The notes under the pieces: generated by a model
Seen by the model: the letters and a program-made list of their open reading frames with translations, nothing else
Databases searched by the model: none
Told to the model about the DNA's origin: nothing
DNA from: Vanrija pseudolonga
Lineage: Eukaryota > Basidiomycota > Tremellomycetes > Trichosporonales > Trichosporonaceae
Reading direction: 5' to 3'
Assembly (NCBI RefSeq): GCF_020906515.1
Contig: NC_085853.1
Coordinates: 2,480,001-2,544,000 of the forward strand
DNA: 64,000 nt
In this document: piece after piece, positions 22,282 to 33,472 of the stretch
Layout: each line of letters begins with the position of its first letter
How positions within the stretch are numbered: the first letter of the stretch is position 1
Position numbers and translations under genes: made by a program

Positions 22282-24054
22282 TTACACCCTCTCCACATGC
22301 GACACGGCCTCCTTATCAAAGTCCTTCTCATCGGTGGGAGTGTTCGACCCGCCGTGCTCGTAGAACTGGTCGACCTTTGTCGTCCTGAACTTGCGAGCCG
22401 GCACACGGTTGTTGAAGAGCACGTCGAGCTCACCGAACGAGCGGTGCTGGGTCTCGGGCAGGCGGAAGTAGGTGTACACGAGGCCGATGATGCATGTGCC
22501 GAGGTAGAAGTAGGCGACCTTGACGTTCCATCCCCACTCGGTGATCATGCGCGGGTTGAGCTGTCCCGTGATGACGCCCGAGATACCGTATGTGGCGCGT
22601 GCGAGGGCAATGGTGGGTCCACGCACCTCGGCACCGGGGAGCTCGCCGACAATGGCGTAGCAGAGCGGGCCGAGGGAACACGCAAACACAAGGTTGAGGA
22701 GCATCATGAATGCGCCGATGCCGTAGAGCACGTTGGGCGTCTGCTTGACCGATCCGAGGATGCCCATGCCGAGGAGGCAGAGGGCCACAGCGACCTGGCC
22801 GATGAGGTAGATCCTGCGGCGGCCCCACTTGCCCATGCCGCCCCAGACGAGAACAGTGCCGATGAAGAGCATCTGGCGGTCAGCGGAGTCACTGTGCGCT
22901 AGGATACTTACACCAAACATGCCCATGTTGATGTTGAAGGCGTTGTCCTCGTTCATACCGGCGCGGGTCAGGATCTGCGTCGCAAGGCCGGTCATGGGCT
23001 GGCCGCACCACGTCTGAATGGCGTAGGCTGGGGCGTCAGCTTGGCCCAAAAGCATGTGAACCACTTACTCAAGCAGGTGATCTCGGTGCGGCGGAGGTTG
23101 GAGCCGCGGAAGCAGTTGAGCAGGCCCTGCTGCTTGGTCTCGTTCTTCTCAATCTCGAGGGTGTGGCGGATAAGGGCGACCTCGGCGTCGAGGTCGGCCT
23201 CGGAGAAGTATCCCTTGCGAGCGGTACGGCGGATCGCACGGCGCGCCTTCTCTTCCTTACCCTTGCGGACGAGGAACCAGGGCGACTCGGGCGCAAAGCA
23301 TGCGCAGACGAAGAGGGGAACGGGCCAAATCCACTGGAGCATGAATGGGAGGCGGTAGGACATGTACGAGTCGATGTGTAGCGTGCCGCGGACAACACCC
23401 GATCCAATGAATAAACCGCAAGCCCAGCAAATGTTCACGAAGGATGTCATGTGGGCGCGGAGAGCAGTTGGGGCGATCTCGGAGGCGTAGGCGGTTGTGA
23501 GGGTCTGGAAAACACCCCAGAAGAGGCCGCAAGCCTGGTTGTCAGTTGGTGCCATTCTGCCACAAACTTACAAAGTTGCCGGCGAACAGCACCTTGACGT
23601 TCGTAGCGAAGACGGGAAGGAAGATGGCCGCGGCCATGCCGACCATGGCGACGAGGTACGTCGGCTTGGAGCCCCAGTGGTACTGCGAGTACCCGTTGGC
23701 CATGAGGCCGATGAGGGATCCGACGCCCGAGGCGTTGCCACACGCCGCCTGCCACGACGCCGAGACGACGTACTTGCCGTCGGGCTGGAGGGTGCCGAAG
23801 CGCTTGAGGAACCAAGACTGGCCCCAGTACGAGCCGTTGATGGCGACGTCGAAGCCCTCCATGATGAGCGCGACCGACAGCATCATGGAGAAGAAGATAC
23901 CCGGGCCAAAGTTCTTGAGGGCCTTGCGGAACCCGAGCTCCATGTCGCGCTCGTGTGCCGCCTTGGCCTGCGCGACGAGGTAGGGGTCCATGCCCGTCGC
24001 CTCATTGTGGACTTCGAGTTGGTCGTGCGTGTTGTTGGTGGTCGTAGGTGCCAT
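22282..24054 (-). CDS. MFS sugar porter, alpha-glucoside permease type
   Basis: Exons 24054-23572, 23534-23069, 23027-22912 and 22872-22282 give 551 aa; introns are 37, 41 and 39 nt. It is a twelve-helix transporter of the sugar-porter family. TM1 is FGPGIFFSMMLSVALIMEGFD, followed by YWGQSWFLKRFG, a pair typical of fungal maltose/alpha-glucoside permeases. The central loop carries PESPWFLVRKGKEEKA. The second half has GKWGRRRIYLIG and the exit signature RLPETQHRSFGELDVLF. The C-terminal tail is acidic and Lys-rich, where endocytic ubiquitin sites usually lie. A TATAAG on the coding strand (plus-strand 24155-24160) lies about 100 bp upstream of the start. Substrate is inferred by similarity; maltose, trehalose or turanose are all possible. 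Confidence 0.85.
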
Positions 24055-25163
24055 GGTGTGAGTAGGTGTTCGGCGGCGCTGATAAGCCAGCCGGATATGT
24101 AAGGGTTGCGGGCAAGGTGCTCTGATCAACACCGACTGCGATCCGCCGGCGAGTCTTATACCCCTTGTTGTGTCGCGCGACGATCAAAGGCCATGGGGGG
24201 CCCGCGGGGCACGATCGCGGCGAGCGGCGCCGAGGTGGTGGTGCCTGGTGGCCAGCGTCGGCGCTAGTGAGCGGAGGGTCGTCGGGTGTGAGAGACAGTG
24301 TGTAACGTGCAAGTCCGGCATTGCTTGACGGCGTGCTTGTGCTTGTGCTTGTGCTTGTGGCCTCGGCTTGGATGTACCCCGGGTGGAGCCGCCGAGGAGG
24401 CCGACAGGGTTGCCGATATCAGACAGGAATCAGAGGAGAGGGTTGGCGGCGAGGGCGGGCCGATGTGGTGGGCAGCTCGGACCGAGGTCGCCGAGGTGGC
24501 GGGTGGTCGACACCAGCACCCAGAGCGGCCGTTTCACTTCGGCACAGGTCAGCTGCTTCTCGGCACCGCGGGTCCCATGTGGTGCATGGCGCTGTCTTGG
24601 CATGCGCAGTGGGGGAACGGGACATGTGAATCACCGAGACTCGGACTCTGCCGCCGAGTGGTGGCAGGGCTCGAGGACACCGACCTCCGTGAGTATCCGC
24701 CGAACTTCCAATCACCACTTGCGCCGCTTACGCCGCGTGTCCTGCTCGTGGCAGACCGTTAACCTCGCCTGTGGCGGTACTAGCCGTGGCGGGAGTCCAC
24801 CGCCGACATGATCCTAGTCTCAGGCTAGTGCCTCGTCCACCTCGCATTCATAGGACCGAACTCGCCGCGACACATGGTCGGCCCGGCTCGGTGTCGTGCC
24901 TCGCAGTCAGTCACCTGTGCTGGCGTCCATATGACATGTCGGGATGTCCTTCGGGCCAGCCGAAGCCGGGTCTCACCGGTGCTCGTTGAATGGCGCCGAG
25001 GCGTGGGCACATGACGCCGTCGGGCCGGGGTCGGGGCGTCCACCGCCGAGGTGGGGGAGGGCCGTGGCAGAGTTGGCGGGGTGCTCTGCCACTCGTGACT
25101 GCTCCTCAGTGGTGAAGTGCAAGATCCTGTCACAGCGGTTCATACAATCATGGTACAGTAAGT
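24055..25163. other. gene-free 1.1 kb
   Basis: This is the upstream region of the alpha-glucoside transporter and the 3' flank of the next transporter. It contains a short hexamer run (GTGCTT, about four copies) near 24338-24360. The open frames in it look like GC-rich shadows with no recognisable protein. Repeated GGCACC/GAGGTGG-like words occur but no clear site. Confidence 0.5.
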
Positions 25164-26547
25164 CTACGCCCGGGTCGTCTCTCTCGACACTAGCTCTACG
25201 TCCAACGTCTGCCACTCTGGCTGATGGGCGGTCGTGCTCGGACGCTGGCGGTCAGCTCCACAATGCGGCAAGGCTTACCTCGTTCCACTCGTCGTGCCAC
25301 GCCACCATCTCCCCGCCGGTCCGTTTTGACTCCTGAATCCACATGACGAAAGCATACAGTGAGAGGGGGATAAAACCGACCTGGAGTCAGAAGTGTAAAG
25401 CAGAGTCACTTACAACAAGCAGCGGGAAGGACTTGGAAATGGTGGTGGCTGCGCCCAGGAGCCGTTGGAGGAGGGGGAGCACCGCTCCACCACTTGTGCT
25501 CGCCACGACGATTCCACCGGCGACCGACTTGTTCCTCACACCAGCAGTCGCGACGGCAAAGAACAGCGGGAAGCATGCACCTTGAGCAGTGTAAAGAAGG
25601 TAGAGGCACACGATTCCGCCTGTCCGCTTGATGACCGCAATCAGGACAGCGAACACGGCGGCCACGAACGCCTGCATCGCCAGCGCGGCACATGCGTCCA
25701 TCTTGCGCAAGTATGTCCACGCTGCCAACGTGGCGGCGGCGGCGATCGCGCTGGCGCCGAGGGCGAGGTCGTAGGCACTGTACGCCGGGAGCGAGGTGAC
25801 GCTGCCCGTTGACTGGGCGAGGAACTGGGTTGTGTGTGTCCGGAGGGATGCTTGGGCACCGAGGGCAAGAAAGCCGACCGGGAAGGCGACGAGGGGCAGC
25901 CACTTGTTCGGGCTGCTGTCGCTCGCCTCATTGTCGTCTTTCGGAGGGGGCAGTGAGATTCCCCACACGGGAATACACAAGAGAAGAGAGAGCACCGCCA
26001 TTCCCATGGCTACGTAGCCTGCGTTCGTGGCCGAGAAGGCGCCGCGCACGAACACGCCCTTGCTCGCCACGACGGAGCCCAAGACACGCGCGGCGGACCC
26101 GACGCCGTTGACGAGGGCGAGGTTGGCGGCGGGTCGTGGCGCAGTTGCGATGAGAGAGTTGGCGGATAGTTCGAGCGCTGCGATGCCCACTGAGGTGATC
26201 GCCGCGAACCCGCATGCCTTTGGTCAGATACTCCTCGACTCCGAACTCACCATACTGAAGCTCTTGACGACCGCCGCGACGATGAGCAGCCCAGAGCCGA
26301 GGGTCATGAACGCCAGCCCGGCATACGCTGTCCTCTTGGGAGTCGATGACACGAAGCCGAACACCAAAGCGAGGACAAATGGCGCATAGAAGGCAGCATT
26401 GAGGACGTCGGCCTGCGACAAACTCGCCAAGTGCTGTGCAGCGACGTCGAACATCCCCCTCGCGAGGCCGCAAAGCGCGAGCAGCGTGCTCGCGAAGAAG
26501 ATCGCCGGGCGCTGCGATACTGTCGTTGGTGGTTCTATCCACGCCAT
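25164..26547 (-). CDS. MFS transporter, L-fucose permease (FGHS)-like
   Basis: Exons 26547-26251, 26217-25414, 25380-25279 and 25244-25164 give 427 aa, with all joins in phase 0. The three introns are only 33, 33 and 34 nt. Exon 1 encodes the first helices (PAIFFASTLLALCGLARG, QADVLNAAFYAPFVLALVFG). The first join restores helix 5, SACGFAAITSVGIAALELSAN, which fits the family motif GLAxLETAAN of fucose/glucose-galactose proton symporters. The last two exons supply the final helix FIPLSLYAFVMW and a short hydrophilic tail. Length and helix count fit an MFS carrier. The substrate is unknown; the link to FucP-like symporters rests on short motifs, so the sub-family call is tentative. An AT-rich TATATTT lies about 50 bp upstream on the coding strand. 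Confidence 0.7.
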
Positions 26548-27893
26548 CGTGTGTGTGGGAGAGTATGGTTGACTCCCATCCCGACTCGCAGCAACAAATA
26601 TAAAAGTGCCACGCCAACTCGTGCGCGCCACTCGTCCGCCCACCACACCCGCCCGCAGAGTGGTGCCTCTTCTCCCGGTCAGCTACGCCGGAGTCGCCGG
26701 CGTGCGCTACGAACGAATGGGTACCCGCGGCGATCGTCACCATGTTGGTGTGTGCACTGGGCGATGCGTTCGGAATATCGCGTGTCGTTTCGTTTGCGGC
26801 CGGATCTCGTGAGGAACAGACCGCGGTGATCACCTGGGCTCTCGTGAGGCTGATTGCGGGCCCGGACGAAGCCTTTGTTCGGCTTGGTCAGCCGGAGGTC
26901 GGAGATCTACTCGCTTGGCACGCTGCGCGCTTGGCATCGGCGACCTCTGGGCTGGCAATGCTCGGTGACTCGGCCCCGTCTGGCCGGCACGTGGACGCTG
27001 CAAGCAAGCGTATCGAAGACCGCGGACAGTCGGTTGTGGACGGAGACCGTGGAGGTACTTTTCCCGCCCGCTCCGCTCGCCCGTTTGCGTGCATCCGAGC
27101 ATTACCATGCAGCTGGAGTGTTCCAGCGTGCATACATGTTCTGGACTATGGCCCTTGGCTGCGTTTGGCGAATCGTGATGCGTGCAGGTCGATGCTGATC
27201 GCCGTCTGTGCTTGTGTTGTGAGGCGCCAGTCTCCCCTTGCCACAGCCACATCGGCCACTACCGCCGCTCGACTCCCCCGCACCCACTCGACCCACCTTG
27301 CCGTCATGACGAGACTCGGTGTTCTGGAGCGCGGCCGATGCAGCGTGTCACTTCTCTTGACCCAAATATAAGGCGCGCGGCCGGATCTGGAGTCCATGAC
27401 ACGGAGTGGACGCTGCTCCATGTGCCATCCTCTCGCATGTCGACATCGCGGACAGTGGCCGCTCGCGTGGTGGACTGTTGTCAGTTTGGTTGGAACTCAC
27501 CCCCGAGTCGCACCCACCAACTCTGTCTCGCGCAACAACCAAAACCCAGTTAGCCATGCTGAAGTGCAGCGGCGGGTTGTGTTCCGTGCGTGCTGATACT
27601 CACAGCAGGAAGAGCTGGGACACAAAGTGAGACATTCGACTTCTGACTTTTGCACCACTTTTGACTTTTGCACCAACGCGATCCAACACAAACGCGTCAA
27701 CATCATCACCCATCAACCAACCCCCTCCTCCCTCCTCCCTCCTCTCCCGCAGCGGCTCCAACCTTGCACCCACGCCCACAACAAGTCAAAAAGCTCGGTC
27801 AAGCGCCTGAACCACCCTCAAGGTGATAGCATCGGTCAAGACTCCACTTCCAGGTCGTGCCCTCGATCCTGCCGAGGACATATACTCCCTAGG

Positions 27894-27968
27894 TGGTTGG
27901 CGGGGACTCGAACCCCAGGTAGGCCATTAAATGGCTAAGTCGCGATCTTAACCGTTGTGCCATACCAA
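27894..27968 (-). tRNA. tRNA-like element, probably a pseudogene or SINE head
   Basis: On the minus strand the sequence has a perfect pol III B box (GGTTCGAGTCC) and a good A box (TGGCACAACGG) about 48 nt apart, as in a tRNA. The T arm pairs well. The acceptor stem has two mismatches, the D stem is weak, and the hairpin GCCAT-TTA-ATGGC gives no clean seven-base anticodon loop. A functional tRNA is therefore unlikely. A TTTTT run lies about 105 nt downstream on the same strand. Confidence 0.35.
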
Positions 27969-29602
27969 CACACACCATGAAAGCCTTACTGGGCGGTTGT
28001 TTATCACCTGACGCGGTCGTCGGCTGTCCTGTGTGTGTTTGGGCTGTGGCCTGTCGCGCCGCCGTGGGCCTAGACCACGCCGGGTCTTGTCTCCATCCCA
28101 CTCCGCGTCTCCTCACTCACCCCCGACGCCGACGCCGACACCAACACCGACTCCGACACCGCCTCCTCCCACCGCCTCGCGTCCTCACCCACACACGCGT
28201 CATAATGTCTCACCCACGCGCCGCCCACCCCTACTCACCACCTGTCTCATCCACCGTCAACGCGTCAACACCACCACATGTCTCACTCGGCGTCATCATC
28301 ATCTCTCACAACCACTCCTCACCACCATGTCTCAGATCGCCGGCACGCGTCAACACACCGGAGCTCGGCACCACCTGTCTCACAACTCGTTAGTCGCGTC
28401 CCACGCGGGGGTTCGGCCATCCGGCGATCTCCCCTTCTCGCGACGACTGCTTGAGCATGCAGGGGTCGACCGGGGTGACCAATACCATTGCATCAGTGAG
28501 CGGCGAACTCTAAGTCTTGCTGTTTGAACCGGGCCCGAGTCAGTTGCGCCGCCGCGTTGCGGTCAATGTCAGAGGTATGTGAGTTCGTCGGTGTGTGTCG
28601 TCGGATGACGCCTCGCACGCACACGGGTGCCCTGGGGCCATTGACTCTGATCACAGCCTATATACACAGCAAGCCTCGTCAAACCGCAGACGGAGCACTT
28701 CCACTCGCCCAGTTTGCAATACCGGCACAACCTCAGCTCTCGCACATTGTTCTTGCCCGCCGCCGTCTAGCCGGTGATTTCGCGACCCACCAACCCGCCC
28801 CCGTATGGTATTTCCTCGCCGGCCGATATGCTCAAGCTCACCAGGCAGCGGCACAGCGGGGCACCAGTCTCCATGCCGAGTATCTGGAAGTAGAGTCGTT
28901 GTTGAGGATGAGCGACACCGCGATACCGTCGACTGTTTGGTAGGCGCCGCGGCTCTTCGGCAACGCGGAACGCGTCTGGCTGTGCCAAACATTGCCTGTG
29001 TTGCTCCACACGCGCATCCTTGCATCATGGGCATCCCGCATCCCGGCTATCCCTCCGACACCCGGACCGACCATGCATCCGCACGCGCTCAGCTCAGCGA
29101 TCACGACAACGTCGCATGAGGCCGGTGCGGACCGACACTGCCCGACGCAGAGAGCAACGCGGCAACGTCAACAGTGGAGACGACGCGGGAACCGTCGGTG
29201 AAGTGCCGAGCCCGCCCAGCCCTTATGACCGGTAACCACCGGGGCATAGGCGAGCTTGTGCCAGTGCCGCAGCACACGTGTGGCTCGTGCCTTGCCTGTT
29301 GCTGCGCGGGAATGGAGCGGTGGAGGTAGACGGTGGCGGAAGACGGCGGCTGTCGTGGCAGTTTGCCGCGCGCGCAAGGCACACATTGCTATCATCATAC
29401 CGAATGGGCCGGGACGATTTGCCACGGCAGGCGAAAAGTTGGACCACAAGCATCGAGAATTGGACCTCAAGGCCGGCAGCGTTTGACCACCGCGGTAAAG
29501 GATTGGACCTGAGGACATCCCGGCGACCCATGTGCTCGCTGCTAGCCACTAGCATAGCCGCTCGTCGCTCGCCATCAGCGGAAAGATGTAGCGGGGCGGA
29601 TA

Positions 29603-29614
29603 CATGCATCGATC
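29603..29614. promoter_or_regulatory. 12-mer CATGCATCGATC shared with the third trio promoter
   Basis: The exact 12-mer recurs at 31989-32000. It lies 376-387 bp before the start of the first small gene, and 334-345 bp before the start of the third. Conservation in both sequence and distance suggests a shared upstream element. Function is unknown. Confidence 0.35.
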
Positions 29615-29848
29615 GGGGCTGGCGACTTGGGAATCGATGCACGCGTGCACACGGCCAAGGCCGTACAGCTGCCGAGTCGAGGATCGGGCCAAGCCCGACC
29701 GGCGAAATCCAGGGCGTGGGCCGGCCAACCAGCCTCATTGAACCGCGTTGCCGCTCTTGCTTTTTCCTGCCCGCGGCGGGCCGAGAGCGGCACGTCGACT
29801 TGTCAGAGCCGCTGATAGCGCTTAGAGCTGCGTGCGAAGAGAGAAAGG

Positions 29849-29855
29849 TATATAT
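29849..29855 (+). promoter_or_regulatory. TATA box of the first small gene
   Basis: TATATAT lies about 135 bp before the start codon at 29990, a usual distance for a fungal TATA promoter with a long leader. Confidence 0.45.
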
Positions 29856-29989
29856 GCGGGCGTGGTTGCCGATGTTGGGAAGAAGACAACAGCAACAGCA
29901 ACGACAACTGTGCATAGCACCACACGGCCTACCTCAGCCACTCACTCCCTACCTGCCACACTACCACCACCCACCCACACCAACCCACA

Positions 29990-30285
29990 ATGACCCTCTT
30001 CGGACGCCGCGCCTCCAGCCTTGACGGCTACTCGCCCGACGACCAGCCCGCGCGCCTTCAGTCGGCGCGCATCTGGCGCGCCAAGAACGCGCTGCACGCC
30101 ATCCCAGTGTCCACGAAGCGCGTGTTCAAGCAGCAGAAGAACCACATGGCGTGAGTGGCCCAACCTCCACCCCGCGGCATCCCAGCTGACACCGCAGCCG
30201 CCTCATGGGCAAGGACGACCCCGAGGAGCGCATGCTCCGCAACATCACCGTCGTGGAGTACAAGTACATGAGCTCCGAGTGGTAG
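29990..30285 (+). CDS. small protein of a tandem LDG[YF] family, copy 1
   Basis: Exons 29990-30150 and 30198-30285 are joined in phase 2 by a 47-nt intron, giving 82 aa. It has no signal peptide or TM segment. The N-terminal half reads SSLDGYSPDDQPARLQ and then a basic, helix-prone stretch AKNALHAIPVSTKRVFKQQK. The C-terminus is KYMSSEW. It is the longest of three adjacent paralogues. Its match to copy 3 (LDGF...PARY...AKNRL..LPSSTKR) is clear enough to exclude chance open frames. I recognise no known family. High Lys/Arg content in the middle could mean nucleic-acid or membrane binding, but that is speculation. Confidence 0.6.
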
Positions 30286-31532
30286 CCTTCTGCACCGACA
30301 CACGAGAGAACCTGCGAGACTCCTCGCCGCCACTACCAGTCAAGAGCGCTAGCCAGCGACGCAACCCGCACCGCTCGCCCGCTCGCCCGCGCACGCCGAC
30401 CGCCGCACGCAGCATCACATGCTCGCGACAGGCAAACAGGTTACGCGCCGGCCCCTACGGGCCAGTCAGTATGCACTCCATAGTACATTGCATGCAGCAC
30501 ACGTTTCGTATGAGCGTAATGGCCGAGTTTGAGGTACGAGCATGACGTGCAGTGTCGCCACGAAAGGCACCCGCCACCTTGGGCCGCGCGTGCCGCGTTG
30601 CCGAGCGCGACGGTGGAGCCCGAGCCGCGTCGAGTCACCACCTGCCACGGTGGTGTCCGACGCCCGCTGTGCGCCACTATACGTTGCTATTAGCGCGGAT
30701 GCCAATGCACGCCATATGCACCATGTGCTCCACGCATGCATGCTCGGCCGTGTGGTGGGTGAGTGACTGTACAGGCAGCGGCTTAGCACCCGACACGATT
30801 CAACACGGCAAAGAGGCGCCACGCCGATCGCGGCTGACGTGCGCTGCGCTACGCCTGGCCGCGGGGAATGTTGCGTGCTCTTTCAGCGACGCTGCTCTGG
30901 CCCGTCGCGCGCTAATCTCGTGCCGCAGATGCCGCTGATGTGCTGATGGATGAAGATTTGCGAGGGGCAACTGGCCGTTATCTTCCGCGGCCACCACCCA
31001 GGCGGACTTGGCCGCGGCCAACCGGCCAACCCTCACTGGCCGCACCCATGTCCTGGCCCATCTGTCGTGCTCGTGTCGGCATGCAACCGCGTCCCGGCCA
31101 GGCTTGATAAGCTGCGAGGCGGAGTTGACGTGTACACCTAGCTGTTTAGATGGGAGGATATATCCGGGTATGGTGTTGCACCGGCGTGCCTGCCTGCCTG
31201 GGCGAGGAGGCGCCGCGTCCGCACCCCGTGATGTGCTCGTTCGAGCTTGTGGCGGACCGTGTGGTGGCGCAACGGTCACCCCACCCACTTGCAGGCAGCA
31301 GCCAGTAGGCTACGCGCGCCGCATCTGCGCTCGGGCATGCCTTGGCGATACGTACTGCCTGCACACACGCACGACGTCACGACCGCGGTGGTGCCGGGTA
31401 TTGTCTGCCTGGCCTGGCTATCTGCCTGCACAACACGCACACTGCATCCCACACACACAGCGACTGGCGCACAAGGCGGCGAACAACATGTGACGAGGGT
31501 TTAGCTAGCTCTCATCTACCCATCCTCCCACC
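30286..31532. other. intergenic between small-gene copies 1 and 2
   Basis: This 1.2-kb space has no supportable gene. It is rich in GGCC/CCGCGG words near 30990-31040, including ACCGGCCAACC at 31027-31037. A similar GGCCGGCCAACC occurs upstream of copy 1 near 29717-29730. Confidence 0.45.
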
Positions 31533-31838
31533 ATGACGGAGCCACCACCACCACCACCACGACGCCCCACCCACCGCCTGTTCTCGCGCTCGCTGTCCGC
31601 TTTGGACGGGTACGCTGCCGACGAGTGAGCCGGCAGCCATCAGCGTTGCTGATCTCTGTAGCCAGCCGCCGCGCCTGCGCCGGCGCAGCACCGTCATCGT
31701 CCAGACCAAGATGCGCGAGTGGCCCCGCTCGGCCAAGTGGGCCGTCGCGCTGCAGGCCCGGCGGCTGAGGTGCGCGTGGGGCACGAGCCCGCTGACGGCA
31801 GGAGGAAGTGGCTCGGCCTCGCGAGCGATAGCGACTAG
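31533..31838 (+). CDS. small protein of a tandem LDG[YF] family, copy 2
   Basis: Exons 31533-31624, 31662-31769 and 31802-31838 give 78 aa. Both introns are phase 2, of 37 and 32 nt; the latter is one of the shortest in the window. The protein opens with a poly-Pro/Arg stretch, then RSLSALDGYAADDQPPRLRR, then a basic part with REWPRSAKW and QARRLRRKW, and ends ASDSD. The intron positions match those of copy 3: after the LDG block, and after a (R/M)LR motif. This supports the model. Function unknown. Confidence 0.55.
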
Positions 31839-32333
31839 CGCAGGCGCAAGAGTGCCGAGGACTGAGCATCACGGCGATCAGAGGTGTTCGAGTTGGTCTC
31901 GAGGATATCCCCACACGTCGCGGAGATACGCGCCTAGCGCCGCCGCCCCCGCACACAGACGCACAGACGCGCGGAGAGGAGAGGAGAGCATGCATCGATC
32001 AGTTGCCGGGGCCCGGGGCGGGCGCGGGGGGGACGCAAGGCGAGGGGGAAGCGTCTCAGTGCCATGCGAGGTCGCTGCACCGTGCTCGCACGAGCCGGGT
32101 GCGTGAGACTCGGCCCATCCACTCCACTGGGGGAGAGCGAGGCGAGCACTCTCCCAAGCACCCCGGACGCCTCCGCCGCCGCACCTACTTATCCCTTTTC
32201 GTGTGTGTCGTGTTTCTTGTTTCTCTTTACGCCTCATAAGTGCTCCGGCTAGTCGCTGCTCGGTCTGGATATCGCAAGCAAACACGCAATCCTCGAGACT
32301 CAGCAGACGCAAAGCCAGAGCACAGCCAACACC
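31839..32333. other. intergenic between small-gene copies 2 and 3
   Basis: The space contains the second copy of CATGCATCGATC (31989-32000) and a GGGGCCCGGGGCGGGCGCGGGGG tract just after it. No gene is seen. A pyrimidine-rich leader begins near 32190. Confidence 0.45.
31989..32000. promoter_or_regulatory. 12-mer CATGCATCGATC, second copy
   Basis: This is identical to 29603-29614 and lies 334-345 bp before the start codon of copy 3. Confidence 0.35.
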
Positions 32334-32604
32334 ATGTCGTCCAAGTTTTTCCAACGCCTCCCGTCCACCCTTGACGGGTTTGACAATGACAAGTGGGTCG
32401 AGTGCGACGAGGGCGAGTGTTGACCTCGTCTAGCATGCCTGCGCGGTACCGTAGCGGTACTACGCGCGCGAAGAACAGGCTCCGCGAGCTCCCAAGTTCG
32501 ACCAAACGCATGTTGAGGTAGGGGTCTGTTGCTGCTGGTGCCCGCTGACCCCCAGGCGGGTGTTCAAGGGCCCACCAGGCGACGACGAGGCGCCGCTCCT
32601 GTAA
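32334..32604 (+). CDS. small protein of a tandem LDG[YF] family, copy 3
   Basis: Exons 32334-32392, 32434-32517 and 32556-32604 give 63 aa; introns are 41 and 38 nt, both phase 2. The protein reads QRLPSTLDGFDNDN, then MPARYRSG, AKNRLRELPSSTKRMLRRVF, and ends with an acidic patch DDEAPLL. The AK-x-L...P-x-S-T-K-R core is shared with copy 1, and the intron layout with copy 2, which makes this the link between the other two. No known domain is recognised. Confidence 0.6.
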
Positions 32605-32874
32605 CCGGCTGGACCGACCGAAGCATAGTAAGAACGAGGTCCACGATCTCCCGACCGACCGAACGACCGAGGCCACGCCCGACGTGTGGCCGACCACGAC
32701 CGAGGCCCGCCCGAAGCAGAGCGAGGCCCACTCATCAATGACCACCGTGACGATCCTTCCCACGACATGATCCACGAGACACGAATTAGAAATGTTAGAA
32801 ACGAGCAAGGCCGCGCTGCTGTTACTACCTGCCGCCGGTGTGAGTAATGATGCATAATAGTACAGTTAGGTGGT

Positions 32875-33472
32875 TTAGGCGCTGCGCGGGCCGCCGGTGC
32901 GCGGGTCGACGGGCAGGAGGGGGCACAGCGCGGCGGACACGGTGCGGCCCTCCTCAAAGAGGAGGTTGTACGTGCTTGCTGCGTTGCGCGTGTCCATGAT
33001 GTCGAGCTGGATGCCGAGCGACGAGATGTAGTCGCGTATCTCGGGCGGGGCGGGGATCACGCGGGCGCCGGTTCCGAAGAGGAGAATCTCTGCAACACGA
33101 CGCTTTAGCACTTGATCTTTGTCGCAGCCAGCCCCACGTACCTGGCCGTGGGACGAGCCGCTCAAACACGGCGAACCGCTCCACCCCCCACCCGGCCCAC
33201 GCCTTGTCGATCCCCTGGCTCCCGTCCCCGCGCGGCGGGTCCACGTCCCACAAGAACACCTTGCCCTCTGCGAAGATTGCGCCGCCGGGGACCACGAGCC
33301 CGTCGGAGAGGATGAAGCCCTTGTCGGTCAGCTTGTGGACTGAGAGCGGCGGGTTCTCGGGCGTTTCAAAGAGGTTTTGCAGGCGCGTCGCGGGGGTGGT
33401 GTGGAATGCGCGCGCGGCGAGAGGGCGCGCGGTGGCTGCCCTCAGGCTGCGAGCTAGTTGTGTTCTCAGCAT
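32875..33472 (-). CDS. NDUFAF3: NDUFAF3-like complex I assembly factor (Mth938/DUF498 fold)
   Basis: Exons 33472-33142 and 33089-32875 (52-nt intron) give 181 aa. The N-terminus (RSLRAATARPLAARAFHTTP) is a mitochondrial presequence. The conserved DUF498 block follows: GFILSDGLVVPGGAIF, FLWDV, then LLFGTGARVIPAPPEIRDYI and MDTRNAASTYNLL. These are the family hallmarks. Human NDUFAF3 helps assemble the Q module of NADH dehydrogenase. Presence of this gene implies the organism keeps complex I, unlike Saccharomyces. It is divergent from ADE2 with 228 bp between starts. Confidence 0.9.

Larger units (their letters stand above)
26548..29989. other. 3.4-kb gene-poor interval
   Basis: No protein gene could be supported on either strand. 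Several open frames exist but have the codon look of GC-rich antisense shadows. The interval holds a tRNA-like element (27894-27968), a CCGACG/CCGACA-type short repeat near 28120-28160, and three spaced TTGGACC words at about 29440-29512. A degenerate transposon or an RNA gene cannot be excluded. Confidence 0.5.

Noticed and set aside
26218-26250. suspected frameshift in the fucose-permease-like gene
   Set aside because: The AAAG acceptor at 26218 gives a 33-nt intron in phase 0 and restores the family motif. The gene looks intact.
27894-27968. functional tRNA gene with anticodon TTA
   Set aside because: The acceptor and D stems do not pair well and the loop assignment is forced.
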